From the NCBI RefSeq assembly GCF_042682545.1, contig NZ_JBHUHQ010000014.1: DNA of 64,000 nt. One strand, written 5' to 3'. Positions 40,994 to 49,870 of the stretch are shown one piece after another. The notes below the pieces were generated by a model. The model ran no database searches. It had not been told where the DNA came from and saw nothing but the letters and a program-made list of their open reading frames with translations. Origin of the DNA: Ornithinibacillus salinisoli (GTDB lineage: Bacteria > Bacillota > Bacilli > Bacillales > Amphibacillaceae). Position 1 is the stretch's first letter. Each line of letters starts with the position of its first letter. Made by a program: the position numbers and the translations under genes.

Positions 40994-42778
40994 CTAGAGC
41001 TTAAATACTTTTAATTCATCATTTAGTTGTTCTGCTAGTTTCGCTAGTTCGTCTGCATTGCTAGAAACTTCTTCCATAGAGCTTGATGTTTGTTGTGATG
41101 AAGCAGCTGCTTGTTCTACTCCTGCTGCAGATTCCTCAGAAACGGAAGCAATCTCTTCAATTAAATTATTCATATTACTACTATTTTCCGCAATATCTTT
41201 TAGGTTTACGGAAATAGTTGTTATTTTCTCTGCCATTTCTGAAACGGAACTATTAATGGTTTCAAAACTACGGCCAGTTGCTTCAATTTGAGATGTACCC
41301 TCTTTTACTTCACTATAACCACTATTTAGTGACGTAACGACATCATTTGTCTCCATTTGGATACTTTGTACAATAGTTGTAATTTCTCCTACAGATGATG
41401 CTACTTGATCGGATAATTTTCTCACTTCATCAGCTACTACTGCAAATCCCTTACCATGTTCACCCGCTCTGGCAGCCTCGATTGCTGCATTTAGTGATAA
41501 TAAGTTCGTTTGATCTGCAATATCTTTAATCACGGACACTAATTTGGAAATTTCATTCGATTGATTTTCTAACCCTTGAACTTTGCCAACAGCTTCTGCA
41601 ACAATTGTGTCAATTTGATTCATTTGAGTAACAGACTGTTTCATTAATGTAGTACCGTCATTCGTTAAGCTTAATACATTTTCTGATGATTTGGCAATTT
41701 CTTGTCCATTTTGCTCGGAAAGCTTTACTCTTTGAACGAAATCATTCATGCTTTCTGCTAAGTCAGAAGCGCTGTTAGCTTGCGTTTCCGAACCTGAAGA
41801 TAACTCTTCCATTGTTGTTGCGATTTGCTCGTTACCTTCCTTCACTTCAACTGCAGATTGAGTTAGTACATCACTTCTTGATGAAACTAGTTCAGATGCA
41901 GAAGAAACTTTTAATAAGATATTGTGAATGTTCTCCTTCATTTGATTCACAGCATTTGCTAATTGACCAATTTCGTCTTTACTATTGTATTCCATTGATT
42001 TTACTAATAAGTTTCCGCTCGCTACCTCAGAAGTAATCTTGACGACGTTATTTAGATTAGAAGATATAGATCGGCTAATAAATAACATCAAGACAATACC
42101 AGCTATTAGTGCTACAGGAATTGCTATTACTAATAAGAGTGCACTTGCATCTAAGCTACTTTTTGATTGCTGTACAGCTTCTTCTTGATCCTTTTTGACA
42201 ATATTCATTAATTCATCAACTAATCCAACAGTAGTTGATCTTAACTCAGATGATCGATTGCGGATTAAGCCTGCTAGATATTGCTGACCACTATCCAGAG
42301 CAGAACCGATTTCATCGAAAAAGATACTATTGAGTTCTTGGTCATTTTCTATTATTTGGGTAAATAAAACTTTTTGCTGTTCCGTATTCATAGTAGGTTC
42401 TACTTTTTCCACTAAAGCATCGAATTGTTCCTGGTAATCTGTAAATGCTTCTATGTATCGATTGCTTTCAGAAAGCAAATAATCAGCGATTTGTACATCT
42501 TTACCTTGGATGATAGCGGACATGTCTGCCATATCATTTACCCGTTTACTATATTCATCAATCTTTTCGATATCCTGTTGACCTTTGATTAATTGAATGT
42601 ACACAATAACGCCGGCAATTAAGAATAAGCCTGCTGTTGTAAAAAAGGCGGTCATGTACTTTCTGCTAATCTTCATGTTGCGAATTAAATTTAATCTTTT
42701 CTTCATTTTACTTTTTGCAGGCTTTGCTTTAACTTTTGCCGGTTTTGCTTTCTTAAATCTGAATTTTATTTTCTTCAT
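40994..42778 (-). CDS. Methyl-accepting chemotaxis protein
   Basis: The 594-residue receptor has a lysine-rich N-terminus, a first membrane helix (about 40-62), an extracellular four-helix sensor (65-205), a second helix (about 210-232), a HAMP domain (ISRSISSNLNNVVKIT to NQMKENIHNIL) and a long coiled-coil signalling domain. The hairpin tip reads NLLSLNAAIEAARAGEHGKG followed by FAVVADEVRKLSDQ. No C-terminal pentapeptide tether is present. A sigma-D-like promoter lies upstream, fitting motility control. The ligand is unknown. Confidence 0.93.
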   Translation of the reverse strand: MKKIKFRFKKAKPAKVKAKPAKSKMKKRLNLIRNMKISRKYMTAFFTTAGLFLIAGVIVYIQLIKGQQDIEKIDEYSKRVNDMADMSAIIQGKDVQIADYLLSESNRYIEAFTDYQEQFDALVEKVEPTMNTEQQKVLFTQIIENDQELNSIFFDEIGSALDSGQQYLAGLIRNRSSELRSTTVGLVDELMNIVKKDQEEAVQQSKSSLDASALLLVIAIPVALIAGIVLMLFISRSISSNLNNVVKITSEVASGNLLVKSMEYNSKDEIGQLANAVNQMKENIHNILLKVSSASELVSSRSDVLTQSAVEVKEGNEQIATTMEELSSGSETQANSASDLAESMNDFVQRVKLSEQNGQEIAKSSENVLSLTNDGTTLMKQSVTQMNQIDTIVAEAVGKVQGLENQSNEISKLVSVIKDIADQTNLLSLNAAIEAARAGEHGKGFAVVADEVRKLSDQVASSVGEITTIVQSIQMETNDVVTSLNSGYSEVKEGTSQIEATGRSFETINSSVSEMAEKITTISVNLKDIAENSSNMNNLIEEIASVSEESAAGVEQAAASSQQTSSSMEEVSSNADELAKLAEQLNDELKVFKL

Positions 42779-42816
42779 ATGTATCCCCCAATTGTAGACA
42801 AGACGCGTTTTTCTAT

Positions 42817-42843
42817 ATATCGGTTATTTTGTCGGATTATTAA
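42817..42843 (-). promoter_or_regulatory. Candidate sigma-D promoter of the chemoreceptor
   Basis: The minus strand has TTAA, 15 bases, then ACCGATAT. The sigma-D consensus is TAAA-N15-GCCGATAT, so the -10 box matches 7 of 8. It is 39 bases before the start codon. Confidence 0.5.
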
Positions 42844-42950
42844 GTACTATTTGTATTATTCGATATCGAATTTTCTAACACTTGAAATCATACCTAATTA
42901 TCTAGTAAAATAGCAAACTGTGTTTGTATAACATTATGGAGGTGAAAGAG

Positions 42951-43463
42951 ATGATTGGATCAGCTTTTTTGGAAAATGATAAAAATAAAGAACAACTGAA
43001 GGAAGAGTTAGATTCATTGGAAATACAGCTCTTTCGCATGCAAAATAATATTAAAGAAATTGCCAAAAACGCAGAAGTGATTAGTATAGATCAAACGAAA
43101 GAAGATAATTGGGTTGTAATTTATGCAGATAGAGATGAAGAAAACTGTCAGTTAATGCTGCATAGTTGTGATAGTCCATATCGTGGAAAGTGGCACTCAG
43201 CAATTCAGACAGAATATAAAGATGATAACACGATTCATATTGCCGATATTAAAGGAGAAGAAAATAAAGGGTATGGATCTATATTAATGAAGCATTTAAA
43301 GGATTTAGCAAGAGATGAAAATGTTCAATATATAACGGGAGATATTGTAGAAAGAGATTTTGATCATGTTGATCGATTAACTTATTTTTATGAAAAACAT
43401 TATTTTGATGTAAAAATAGATCATGAAGAACAATGCGGAGAAATTGTTTGGAATGATGCGTAA
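42951..43463 (+). CDS. GNAT-like acetyltransferase with N-terminal coiled coil
   Basis: The 170-residue protein begins with a coiled coil (about residues 10-45: KEQLKEELDSLEIQLFRMQN). The C-terminal half ends like a GNAT domain: IHIADIKGEENKGYGSILMK then HLKDLARDENVQYITGD. The KGYGSILMK loop is a GNAT acetyl-CoA loop. The ATG at 42951 follows GGAGGTG; an earlier in-frame ATG overlaps the promoter area. The fused coiled coil suggests a dimer or partner binding. The substrate is unknown. Confidence 0.75.
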   Translation: MIGSAFLENDKNKEQLKEELDSLEIQLFRMQNNIKEIAKNAEVISIDQTKEDNWVVIYADRDEENCQLMLHSCDSPYRGKWHSAIQTEYKDDNTIHIADIKGEENKGYGSILMKHLKDLARDENVQYITGDIVERDFDHVDRLTYFYEKHYFDVKIDHEEQCGEIVWNDA

Positions 43464-43576
43464 CTTGACTATTCCGATTTGGAGTAGTCTTTTTTAATGC
43501 CGAATAGCAATTGTCCAATGAAAAAAGCATTTATCCTCAACTTGATTAATTTGTGTTGCTGTATTACACTGTTAAT

Positions 43577-43589
43577 TGAACAGTGGTAA
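43577..43589. promoter_or_regulatory. TetR operator-like site 1
   Basis: TGAACAGTGGTAA lies just before the tetR ribosome site. It resembles the perfect palindrome TGACCAGTGGTCA found before the next gene, with the same AATTAAA-TGGAGG context downstream. Confidence 0.55.
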
Positions 43590-43606
43590 ATTAAATGGAG
43601 GATTTT

Positions 43607-44179
43607 ATGGTTGCTAGAAAAGCGGTAGAAAAAGAATTGACCCGGGACATGATTATGGATGCTGCTAGGGACTTATTTGTAGAAAAAGGATACCAACAGG
43701 TTTCAATGAGACAAATTGCAAAGAAACTTAATTATAGCCATGGGGCGATTTATTATCATTTTAAAAATAAAGCAGAATTATTCTATGCTTTGGTAGAGAA
43801 ACATTTTCTCATGTTGGATCAAAAAATTGATCAGTTAGTAGAACAGGAATTAGAAGATCAAGAAAAACTAAAGCAGATTTTCCTAGGTTTTATAGAGTTT
43901 GGCTTAACACATCAAAGTCATTACGAGATCATGTTTTTAATTAAAGACGAAGAAGTGAAGAACTTCATAAACGAAAGTCCAATGAAAACCTATCAGAAAT
44001 TTGCAAGTCAGGTAAGTAGGCTAAGTGAAAAGAAAGTATCTATCCAAACAATTTGGTCTATTTTTATTTCACTACATGGTTTTGTTTCACATTATTTAAG
44101 GCATATTACAAGTTTTGATGACGCGAAAGGTGCGGCAGAATACCATGTAGAGTTGTTACTGCAGTGGACGAAAAAATAA
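43607..44179 (+). CDS. TetR family regulator
   Basis: The 190-residue repressor has the TetR helix-turn-helix near residues 15-60 (MIMDAARDLFVEKGYQQVSM, RQIAKKLNYSHGAIYYHFKN) and a helical ligand domain. The ATG 43607 lies 5 bases after GGAGG. Two closely similar operator-like sites, one before this gene and one before the downstream oxidoreductase, indicate that it controls both. The ligand is unknown. Confidence 0.9.
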   Translation: MVARKAVEKELTRDMIMDAARDLFVEKGYQQVSMRQIAKKLNYSHGAIYYHFKNKAELFYALVEKHFLMLDQKIDQLVEQELEDQEKLKQIFLGFIEFGLTHQSHYEIMFLIKDEEVKNFINESPMKTYQKFASQVSRLSEKKVSIQTIWSIFISLHGFVSHYLRHITSFDDAKGAAEYHVELLLQWTKK

Positions 44180-44203
44180 AGATTGCATGTCTTTATTTTT
44201 TTA
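44172..44203 (+). terminator. Weak terminator or attenuator between tetR and oxidoreductase
   Basis: AAAAATAAAGA pairs with TCTTTATTTTT and runs into TT. It overlaps the end of the tetR gene. The stem is all A/T rich, so read-through is likely. Confidence 0.5.
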
Positions 44204-44211
44204 CCCATAAA

Positions 44212-44224
44212 TGACCAGTGGTCA
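44212..44224. promoter_or_regulatory. TetR operator-like site 2 (perfect palindrome)
   Basis: TGACCA-G-TGGTCA is a perfect inverted repeat 25 bases before the oxidoreductase start. Confidence 0.65.
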
Positions 44225-44248
44225 ATTAAATATGGAGGTGGGATTTTA

Positions 44249-45172
44249 ATGAAGGCATTAGTATTAGGAGCATCAGGTGGAATGGGTTATGCAATAGTCA
44301 ATGAGTTATCAAATCGAGGGATTGAAGTAATTGCTTTCGCACGCAAGGAGAAAAAATTAAAAGAAATGTTTAATGGGAATTCGAATGTTTCCATCACATC
44401 CGGGGACGTTTTCAATCAAAGTGAACTAGAACAAGCAGCCCAAAACGTGGATGTGATTTTTCAAGCGATAAACATACCATATAGTGACTGGGAGGCACAT
44501 CTATTACCATTAACTAAAAATGTAATAACAGCTACAAAGAATGTGCAAGCAAAGTTAGCAGTAGTTGATAATATTTATGCGTATGGAAGAAGTAATGGAA
44601 AGAAAGTGAACGAATCCACTCCGAAAAAGCCAAATACTAAAAAAGGAAAATTACGCTTGAAAATGGCCGATATGATTAAGGAATCGGGGGTGACGTATTT
44701 TATAGCACATTTTCCGGATTTTTATGGACCATATGCGGAAAACGCGCAGCTTAATTATATGATAAGATCAATTGTTGCTGGTAAAAAGTCTAGATTTATC
44801 GGCAAAAAAGATGTATTAAGGGAACATATATATACACCAGACGGTGCTAAGGCAATAGTAGAACTTGCTTTTCGCGATAATGCTTATGGGGAAAGCTGGA
44901 ATATTCCTGCCTATGATGTTATTTCAGGTGAAGAGGTTATTCAACATATTCGTGATCTGACAGATTATGATAAGCCAGTTGGGATGGTTACGAGGAATAT
45001 GCTTCGTATGGTAGGAATAGTCGATAAGCAGATGCGAGAGTTTGTTGAGATGCAGTATTTAAATGAAGAACCTGTCGTATTAGATGGAGCTAAGTACGAG
45101 AAATTTATTGGGCCTGTTCCTCGAACACCATATCGTGAAGGGATAAAGAATACAATAAAATCTTATCAATAA
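44249..45172 (+). CDS. NAD(P)-binding NmrA/epimerase-like oxidoreductase
   Basis: The 307-residue protein has a Rossmann start MKALVLGASGGMGYAIVNEL with the GxSGxxG nucleotide loop, then VDNIYAYGRSNGKKV, where the tyrosine and the spacing recall extended SDR epimerases, and REHIYTPDGAKAIVELA. It is probably an atypical extended SDR acting on a carbonyl compound. I use ATG 44249 after GGAGGTGGG; the frame upstream overlaps the operator. It is likely regulated by the adjacent TetR. Confidence 0.85.
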   Translation: MKALVLGASGGMGYAIVNELSNRGIEVIAFARKEKKLKEMFNGNSNVSITSGDVFNQSELEQAAQNVDVIFQAINIPYSDWEAHLLPLTKNVITATKNVQAKLAVVDNIYAYGRSNGKKVNESTPKKPNTKKGKLRLKMADMIKESGVTYFIAHFPDFYGPYAENAQLNYMIRSIVAGKKSRFIGKKDVLREHIYTPDGAKAIVELAFRDNAYGESWNIPAYDVISGEEVIQHIRDLTDYDKPVGMVTRNMLRMVGIVDKQMREFVEMQYLNEEPVVLDGAKYEKFIGPVPRTPYREGIKNTIKSYQ

Positions 45173-45176
45173 TAAA

Positions 45177-45213
45177 ATGAAGCCAGATAAGCTAGTATCT
45201 GGCTTCATCCAAT
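45177..45213 (-). terminator. Terminator of the amidase gene
   Basis: ATGAAGCCAGATA and TATCTGGCTTCAT pair over 13 bp; the minus strand continues TTTTATTATT. Confidence 0.75.
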
Positions 45214-45217
45214 ATGG

Positions 45218-46660
45218 TTATAAAATTGGTGGTTTACGAAAATTTGTTGCTTGTTCAAAAGCATATGCCAATTCAATTAATTTACCTTCACTAAAAGCGA
45301 GTCCTGTAAAGGTGATACCGACAGGCTTTCCTTCAGAAGTATATCCAGCGGGAACTGTGATAGATGGATATCCTGCTTTAGCTGCAATTCCTGCGCCGTA
45401 ATTATTAGCGAAAACTAGTGCATCTAAGTTATTGTTTTCGATAACTAAATCAATGCCCTCTGTCTGTGAGGTTTGTATGTCATTTAGCCGGTCATTAATA
45501 TATTCCGCTTCCGTTAGAGAACCACTTTTACTCTCTGAATCTAGTAGTAGCTTTTGACCATACCTTAACGCATCCTTTGCGTGTGTTTGGTTATACTTGA
45601 TCACATCTAATAAAGAATGAACTGGTGCATTTGTGTCTAGCCTTGATAAATAAGCATTCAAACCATTTTTAAACTCATGAAAAAGAACCGTTGAATTTGG
45701 TAGATTTGTAGGGAGTTCAATTGAATCTATAATTTTTGCCCCAAGTTTTTTCATATCCATCAACACATCATTTATCAATGTTTGCTCTTCTTCTGGTAGC
45801 CCTTTAAGATATTCCGGAGATATACCTAATCGAGAGTTATTTAACCCATCAACATTTAAAAACGATGTGTAATCGTTTATTACTTCTGGATTTACTGCTG
45901 TTGCGGGATCTTCTGGATCAATCCCAGTTAATGCTCCTAATAGGATCGCAGCATCTGATACCGTTCGAGTCATAGGTCCAGCGATATCTTGACTATTTGC
46001 TATGGGAATTATCCCTGTCCGACTTAATAATCCAACAGTAGGTTTAATACCGACAAGCGAGTTACTACTTGCTGGGCTAAGGATAGATCCGCTTGTTTCT
46101 GTCCCAATTCCAACTGTAGCAAAGTTTGCAGCAATTCCTGCTCCAGGTCCAGAACTTGACCCACCTACATCAAACTTGCCAGGTCCGTATGGATTTAATA
46201 CTTGTCCGCCATGGGAGCTATACCCGTTAGGCATGCCTACTGTCATGAAATTAGCCCATTCTGTTAAATTAGCTTTTCCTAAGATAATAGCTCCTGCTTC
46301 ACGAAGTTTTTTTGAAATGTGGGCATCTTCTTTTGCATAATGATCTTTTAATGTGAGAGAACCTGCTGTGGTATGCATTTTATCTCCAGTTTCGATGTTA
46401 TCCTTCAGTAATACCGGAATTCCGTGAAGAGGCCCACGTGGTCCTCTTTGCTTACGTTCTACGTCTAGAGCTTCAGCGATATGAAGTGCATCTGGGTTTA
46501 TTTCAAGAACAGCGTTAATGTTCGGTCCATTATGATTGTATGTGGCAATTTGCTCTAAATACAGCATCGTCAGTTTTTTAGCGGTCAATTTACCAGCTTC
46601 CATACTAGATTGGATCGAAGCGATCGTTGCTTCACTTAGCTCGAACGGTTTGTTCGTCAT
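45218..46660 (-). CDS. Amidase signature family hydrolase
   Basis: The 480-residue protein has the Ser-cisSer-Lys triad elements: the lysine in PVLLKDNIETGD (about residue 85), GGSSSGPGAGIAANFATVGI (about 165) and GTETSGSILSPAS, which carries the nucleophilic serine region. ATG 46660 is 9 bases after AGGAGG; the in-frame ATG at 46669 abuts that site. The family hydrolyses amide bonds in amides, peptides or cyclic substrates and includes GatA; without GatB/GatC neighbours it is not the tRNA amidotransferase subunit. Confidence 0.9.
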   Translation of the reverse strand: MTNKPFELSEATIASIQSSMEAGKLTAKKLTMLYLEQIATYNHNGPNINAVLEINPDALHIAEALDVERKQRGPRGPLHGIPVLLKDNIETGDKMHTTAGSLTLKDHYAKEDAHISKKLREAGAIILGKANLTEWANFMTVGMPNGYSSHGGQVLNPYGPGKFDVGGSSSGPGAGIAANFATVGIGTETSGSILSPASSNSLVGIKPTVGLLSRTGIIPIANSQDIAGPMTRTVSDAAILLGALTGIDPEDPATAVNPEVINDYTSFLNVDGLNNSRLGISPEYLKGLPEEEQTLINDVLMDMKKLGAKIIDSIELPTNLPNSTVLFHEFKNGLNAYLSRLDTNAPVHSLLDVIKYNQTHAKDALRYGQKLLLDSESKSGSLTEAEYINDRLNDIQTSQTEGIDLVIENNNLDALVFANNYGAGIAAKAGYPSITVPAGYTSEGKPVGITFTGLAFSEGKLIELAYAFEQATNFRKPPIL

Positions 46661-46738
46661 GTTAGACATCCTCCTGAAAAATGATAATAGAATGGTACAA
46701 TGTTAAACTTTAATAATATTGTTAAAATTATATAACTT

Positions 46739-47138
46739 TCAGAGATTATATTCACCTATTATGGACGCTATTCTATCGTTTTTTTCAGATTGATTAATAT
46801 ATTCAAAGAAGCCTAGGCGATTCCCCCAAGGGTCGGTAAATGTACCCCATTTAACAGGAACTTCTTCTCTCGAATGAATATCAAAGCTTTCCACATCAAG
46901 CTCAATTCATAATTCTAGTACGCTCTGCTTCGATATCCATTACACCAAGACGAATCGGTCCACTATCTTTTGTAGGCATTCCTTCAGCCACTTGTAACCA
47001 ACTCCCAGGGATCAGTTCCCATTCAGCAAAACCATCATGTGGTATAAAATCAGGTTTTTTATTTAGTAATACTTCATACCATTTTTGACCTTCCTTTATA
47101 TTTGCAACTCGAATTTGAACGGTCATTTCGTAGATCAC
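46739..47138 (-). pseudogene. VOC/glyoxalase family gene with frameshift
   Basis: The first frame (GTG 47138) reads YEMTVQIRVANIKEGQKWYE and ends at 46902 with a stop right after ERTRIMN. A second frame continues LDVESFDIHSREEVPVKWGT and FTDPWGNRLGFFEYINQ to a stop at 46739. The two join to one ordinary VOC protein of about 130 residues if one base is added or removed near 46905. It may be a real mutation or a sequencing error in A/T-rich DNA. Confidence 0.75.
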
Positions 47139-47168
47139 TAGACTCTCTCCTTTGTGATTTATAACATA

Positions 47169-47279
47169 TCATGTAATAAGATCATCAGACTGAACCATCT
47201 TGTGCCATTGAATAGCTTCTATCCATTCGTTGTTCTCTTTAAAGCCGTGTTGTTCGATCGATAGGGTAGTGGTTGACAT
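47169..47279 (-). pseudogene. Short orphan C-terminal fragment upstream of the VOC pseudogene
   Basis: A 36-residue frame reads TTTLSIEQHGFKENNEWIEA and ends QWHKMVQSDDLIT. It resembles the end of an SRPBCC/AHSA1-type domain, but the match is weak. No ribosome site or upstream part was found. Confidence 0.25.
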
Positions 47280-47332
47280 TGGTTAAAAATACAGTTTGTT
47301 TAAAATCCTTGTAACACTAATATAATAGGATA

Positions 47333-47372
47333 ATAAAAGCCTGTTTTTGAAAAAGAATGATCAAAACAGGCT
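47333..47372 (-). terminator. Terminator of the VOC gene
   Basis: AGCCTGTTTT and AAAACAGGCT pair around a 15-base loop; the minus strand continues TTTTATT. Confidence 0.7.
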
Positions 47373-47423
47373 CAAAATATTTCTATTGCGTTATTTTTTA
47401 AACTAACTCCAAGAGTCACTCAC

Positions 47424-47867
47424 TTAAGACTCATATTTCCTGTCTTTTTCTAGCAACGACTCGTCCCATTCTTCTTCTGGCAATCCCGTAATAATCTCTA
47501 TTAAGTTTCCTTCTGGGTCTCGTAAGTGAACCGCTTGAATGCCCCAAAGTGGTTTCTTTTGAATCGATGAGATAAATCTTCCGCCTCGTTCTTCAATGTC
47601 TCGGACTGTTTGCTCCAAATTTGTTACTTTAAAAACACACGCAAATCTGTCTTGGGCTACCGATTGTACAGGTAAATCTACAGTTCCAACTGCTTCAGCC
47701 ATTAAATTTTTTCGGAACAATGCTAACACTTTTCCATCGCCAACATCAAAACTAGCGTAATTCCCACCAACTTCTCCCCATGTCAGATTAAATCCGAGGA
47801 TTTCTTGGTAAAAGTGCAAACAATCATCAAAGTTTGTGACGAGTAAACGAACATTATCTAGCTTCAT
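47424..47867 (-). CDS. VOC/glyoxalase family protein
   Basis: The 147-residue protein has the paired beta-alpha-beta-beta units of the vicinal oxygen chelate fold: VRLLVTNFDDCLHFYQEILG at the start, then CVFKVTNLEQTVRDIEERGG and HLRDPEGNLIEIITG at the end. The second-half E-x-I-I motif is typical of glyoxalase/bleomycin-resistance proteins. It starts at ATG 47867, two bases after the AraC stop, with GAGAGGGG inside the regulator gene. It is likely induced by that AraC protein. Confidence 0.9.
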   Translation of the reverse strand: MKLDNVRLLVTNFDDCLHFYQEILGFNLTWGEVGGNYASFDVGDGKVLALFRKNLMAEAVGTVDLPVQSVAQDRFACVFKVTNLEQTVRDIEERGGRFISSIQKKPLWGIQAVHLRDPEGNLIEIITGLPEEEWDESLLEKDRKYES

Positions 47868-47869
47868 TT

Positions 47870-48736
47870 TTAATTTCCCCTCTCGTTATTGTTGTTCTCT
47901 CCAATCCTAATAGCTGAGTGGGAAGATGTCTTGAATAAATCGGACAAATAACATGTTGGAGTCATCCCTGTATGATTCCGGAACTCCCGAATGAAATGTG
48001 CCTGGTCACTATAACCAAAGGATGCACTTATCTCTGCAACACTATCGTCTCTATTACAAAGTAGAGAACGCAATGAAAACTGAATACGAACAATCCGACA
48101 GAATGTTTTCGGACTAAGACCAATCCAATCCAAAAATAAACGCTGTACATTCCTTGTACTCATGAATCCATCTTTAGCTAGCTGCTGTACTTTTATATTT
48201 CCTCGCTGCTGATAAATATGGTGCAACAAGTTAGTTATTGGTAAATCATTTTGAACGCTCTTTCGATGCTTTAATTTCTGTAATAGCACGGTATTTAACA
48301 AGGTGATTTTGTCGTCCGCTTCATTTAACCGATACTGAATCTCTGCCCATGACTTGTCGATATCTGACAGGGTGATGGAGTGACCAGTATGCGAACTAGC
48401 AGCCACTTGAAAAAGGGAATGAAAGCCTCCAGGACGAAAACGAATACCAAGGAAAGCCGAACTTCGATGAATTGGAATGTCAGCAAACTGACTCATTGCT
48501 CCGGTAACCTTCCCTATACACCCCAACGATCGGTCTTCTTGAAAAATAAAATCGATACAGCCATCGGGCAATACTTTCAAATACTTCTTCTCTCCAATTG
48601 AGAGTTCTTCGCCTGTTACCGTCCAGTAGCAAGCAATGTAAGGGAGTAGAGCCACTGTGGGCGAGTGCTCTTTGTACCTCACCTTTTCGTTTCCAAACTG
48701 TAATGGCATAAAGGAGTTGCTTAAACTAGAATACAT
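47870..48736 (-). CDS. AraC family transcriptional regulator
   Basis: The 288-residue regulator has an N-terminal sensing domain (VALLPYIACYWTV and LPDGCIDFIFQEDRS, LGIRFRPGGFHSLF) and a C-terminal AraC helix-turn-helix pair (about 190-280: LAKDGFMSTRNVQRLFLDWI and ISASFGYSDQAHFIREFRNH). The layout with a DUF6597-like N-terminal domain is common in Bacilli and actinobacteria. I use ATG 48736, 6 bases after GGAGGTG; the longer frame to 48772 covers that ribosome site. It is coupled to the VOC gene downstream. Confidence 0.88.
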   Translation of the reverse strand: MYSSLSNSFMPLQFGNEKVRYKEHSPTVALLPYIACYWTVTGEELSIGEKKYLKVLPDGCIDFIFQEDRSLGCIGKVTGAMSQFADIPIHRSSAFLGIRFRPGGFHSLFQVAASSHTGHSITLSDIDKSWAEIQYRLNEADDKITLLNTVLLQKLKHRKSVQNDLPITNLLHHIYQQRGNIKVQQLAKDGFMSTRNVQRLFLDWIGLSPKTFCRIVRIQFSLRSLLCNRDDSVAEISASFGYSDQAHFIREFRNHTGMTPTCYLSDLFKTSSHSAIRIGENNNNERGN

Positions 48737-48967
48737 ATACGGCACCTCCAATTCTTTATAAAATAAATACAAGCAAAAGAGTTAACGGACTTCCTTCCCA
48801 AAAATTTCTGCTATTTTTCAACAGTGTTGGGCAATACGAATCACTCATCAAACTTGACTAATGTGTTAACCCTACTACGTTAACCGACCTTAAATGACGA
48901 TCCGTTAGTTCCCCCCACATCAAGGAAGCCCATAGGACGAGCAATTGAAAGGAGTATTCATTTCGTA

Positions 48968-49864
48968 CTAAGCTCTTTCAAACAAATGGAATTGTAATCC
49001 ATATGGATCTGAAACCATTATGCTTTCATCATTATATTCTCTGGTGATCTCACACCCATTATCCAGTAATAGTTCTTTAGTCTTCTGAAAATCTGTAACC
49101 GCGAATTCGAAAAATGTATTTCCTGTTTCATTATTTTCTATATAAAAATGTTGTCCACCAATACGTAATTTAGTCTCTTTCTTGAAGACTTCCTCGATTT
49201 CCATTCCTAGAACATTCGTATAGAAATCGATAGCCTCGGGATAATTGGTGACTTGGACTGCAATGTTATTCGTTAATTGAAAGTCTGCGTTCTTATTAAT
49301 GGTACGCTTAGGCTGGTAGTCATTTGAACCAGAAGAGAGCAGATCAAACAATGGCCAAACGGAACAGAAGTCATCACCAGGTCCAAAAGGTGCGTTTGCA
49401 ACATGAAAAATTTGACCATCCGTATCCTTCTTAAATGTCGAGACACCTGGATAAACATTTTTTTCGTCCTTAAATCCAAAGTCCTCCTTAAACGTTGTTC
49501 CGTTTGTTGAGATCATCGGAAATTGCCATCTTCGTTCTGCTGCAAATGCATCTTGAATTTCCGGGCTATCCGGAGAAGCAACAACAAATCCAGCTTTTTC
49601 AACAATATGATGAAAGACACCATTGAACCCATCAGCCCACATGGTACAGTAAGAACAACCTTTTCCCATGTTGTGAACAACGATAAGTTCATCTTTATCA
49701 CCAAATAAATCGTTTAAGTGAACGGTCTTATTTGTAGAATTCATAAATTGATAGTTTTTCACTTTTTTCATGGGTAGTGATTTCTTCAATTCTACTAGTT
49801 TTTGTTTCTTTTCTATTATTTCCTTTTCCAGCTTACCAATTTCCTCTTGTAATAATTGTTCCAT
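48968..49864 (-). CDS. DUF899 (thioredoxin-like) - VOC fusion protein
   Basis: The 298-residue protein is a fusion. Residues 1-30 form a coiled coil, and 35-170 a DUF899 thioredoxin-like domain with KGCSYCTMWADGFNG and FVVASPDSPEIQDAFAAERR. Residues about 185-298 form a VOC domain (NNIAVQVTNYPEAIDFYTNV to YDDPYGLQFHLF-like end SDPYGLQFHLFERA). Separate DUF899 and VOC genes are often seen; here one chain carries both. ATG 49864 follows AAGGAGTG, seven bases after the stop of a decayed VOC gene. Confidence 0.88.
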   Translation of the reverse strand: MEQLLQEEIGKLEKEIIEKKQKLVELKKSLPMKKVKNYQFMNSTNKTVHLNDLFGDKDELIVVHNMGKGCSYCTMWADGFNGVFHHIVEKAGFVVASPDSPEIQDAFAAERRWQFPMISTNGTTFKEDFGFKDEKNVYPGVSTFKKDTDGQIFHVANAPFGPGDDFCSVWPLFDLLSSGSNDYQPKRTINKNADFQLTNNIAVQVTNYPEAIDFYTNVLGMEIEEVFKKETKLRIGGQHFYIENNETGNTFFEFAVTDFQKTKELLLDNGCEITREYNDESIMVSDPYGLQFHLFERA

Positions 49865-49870
49865 TAATAT

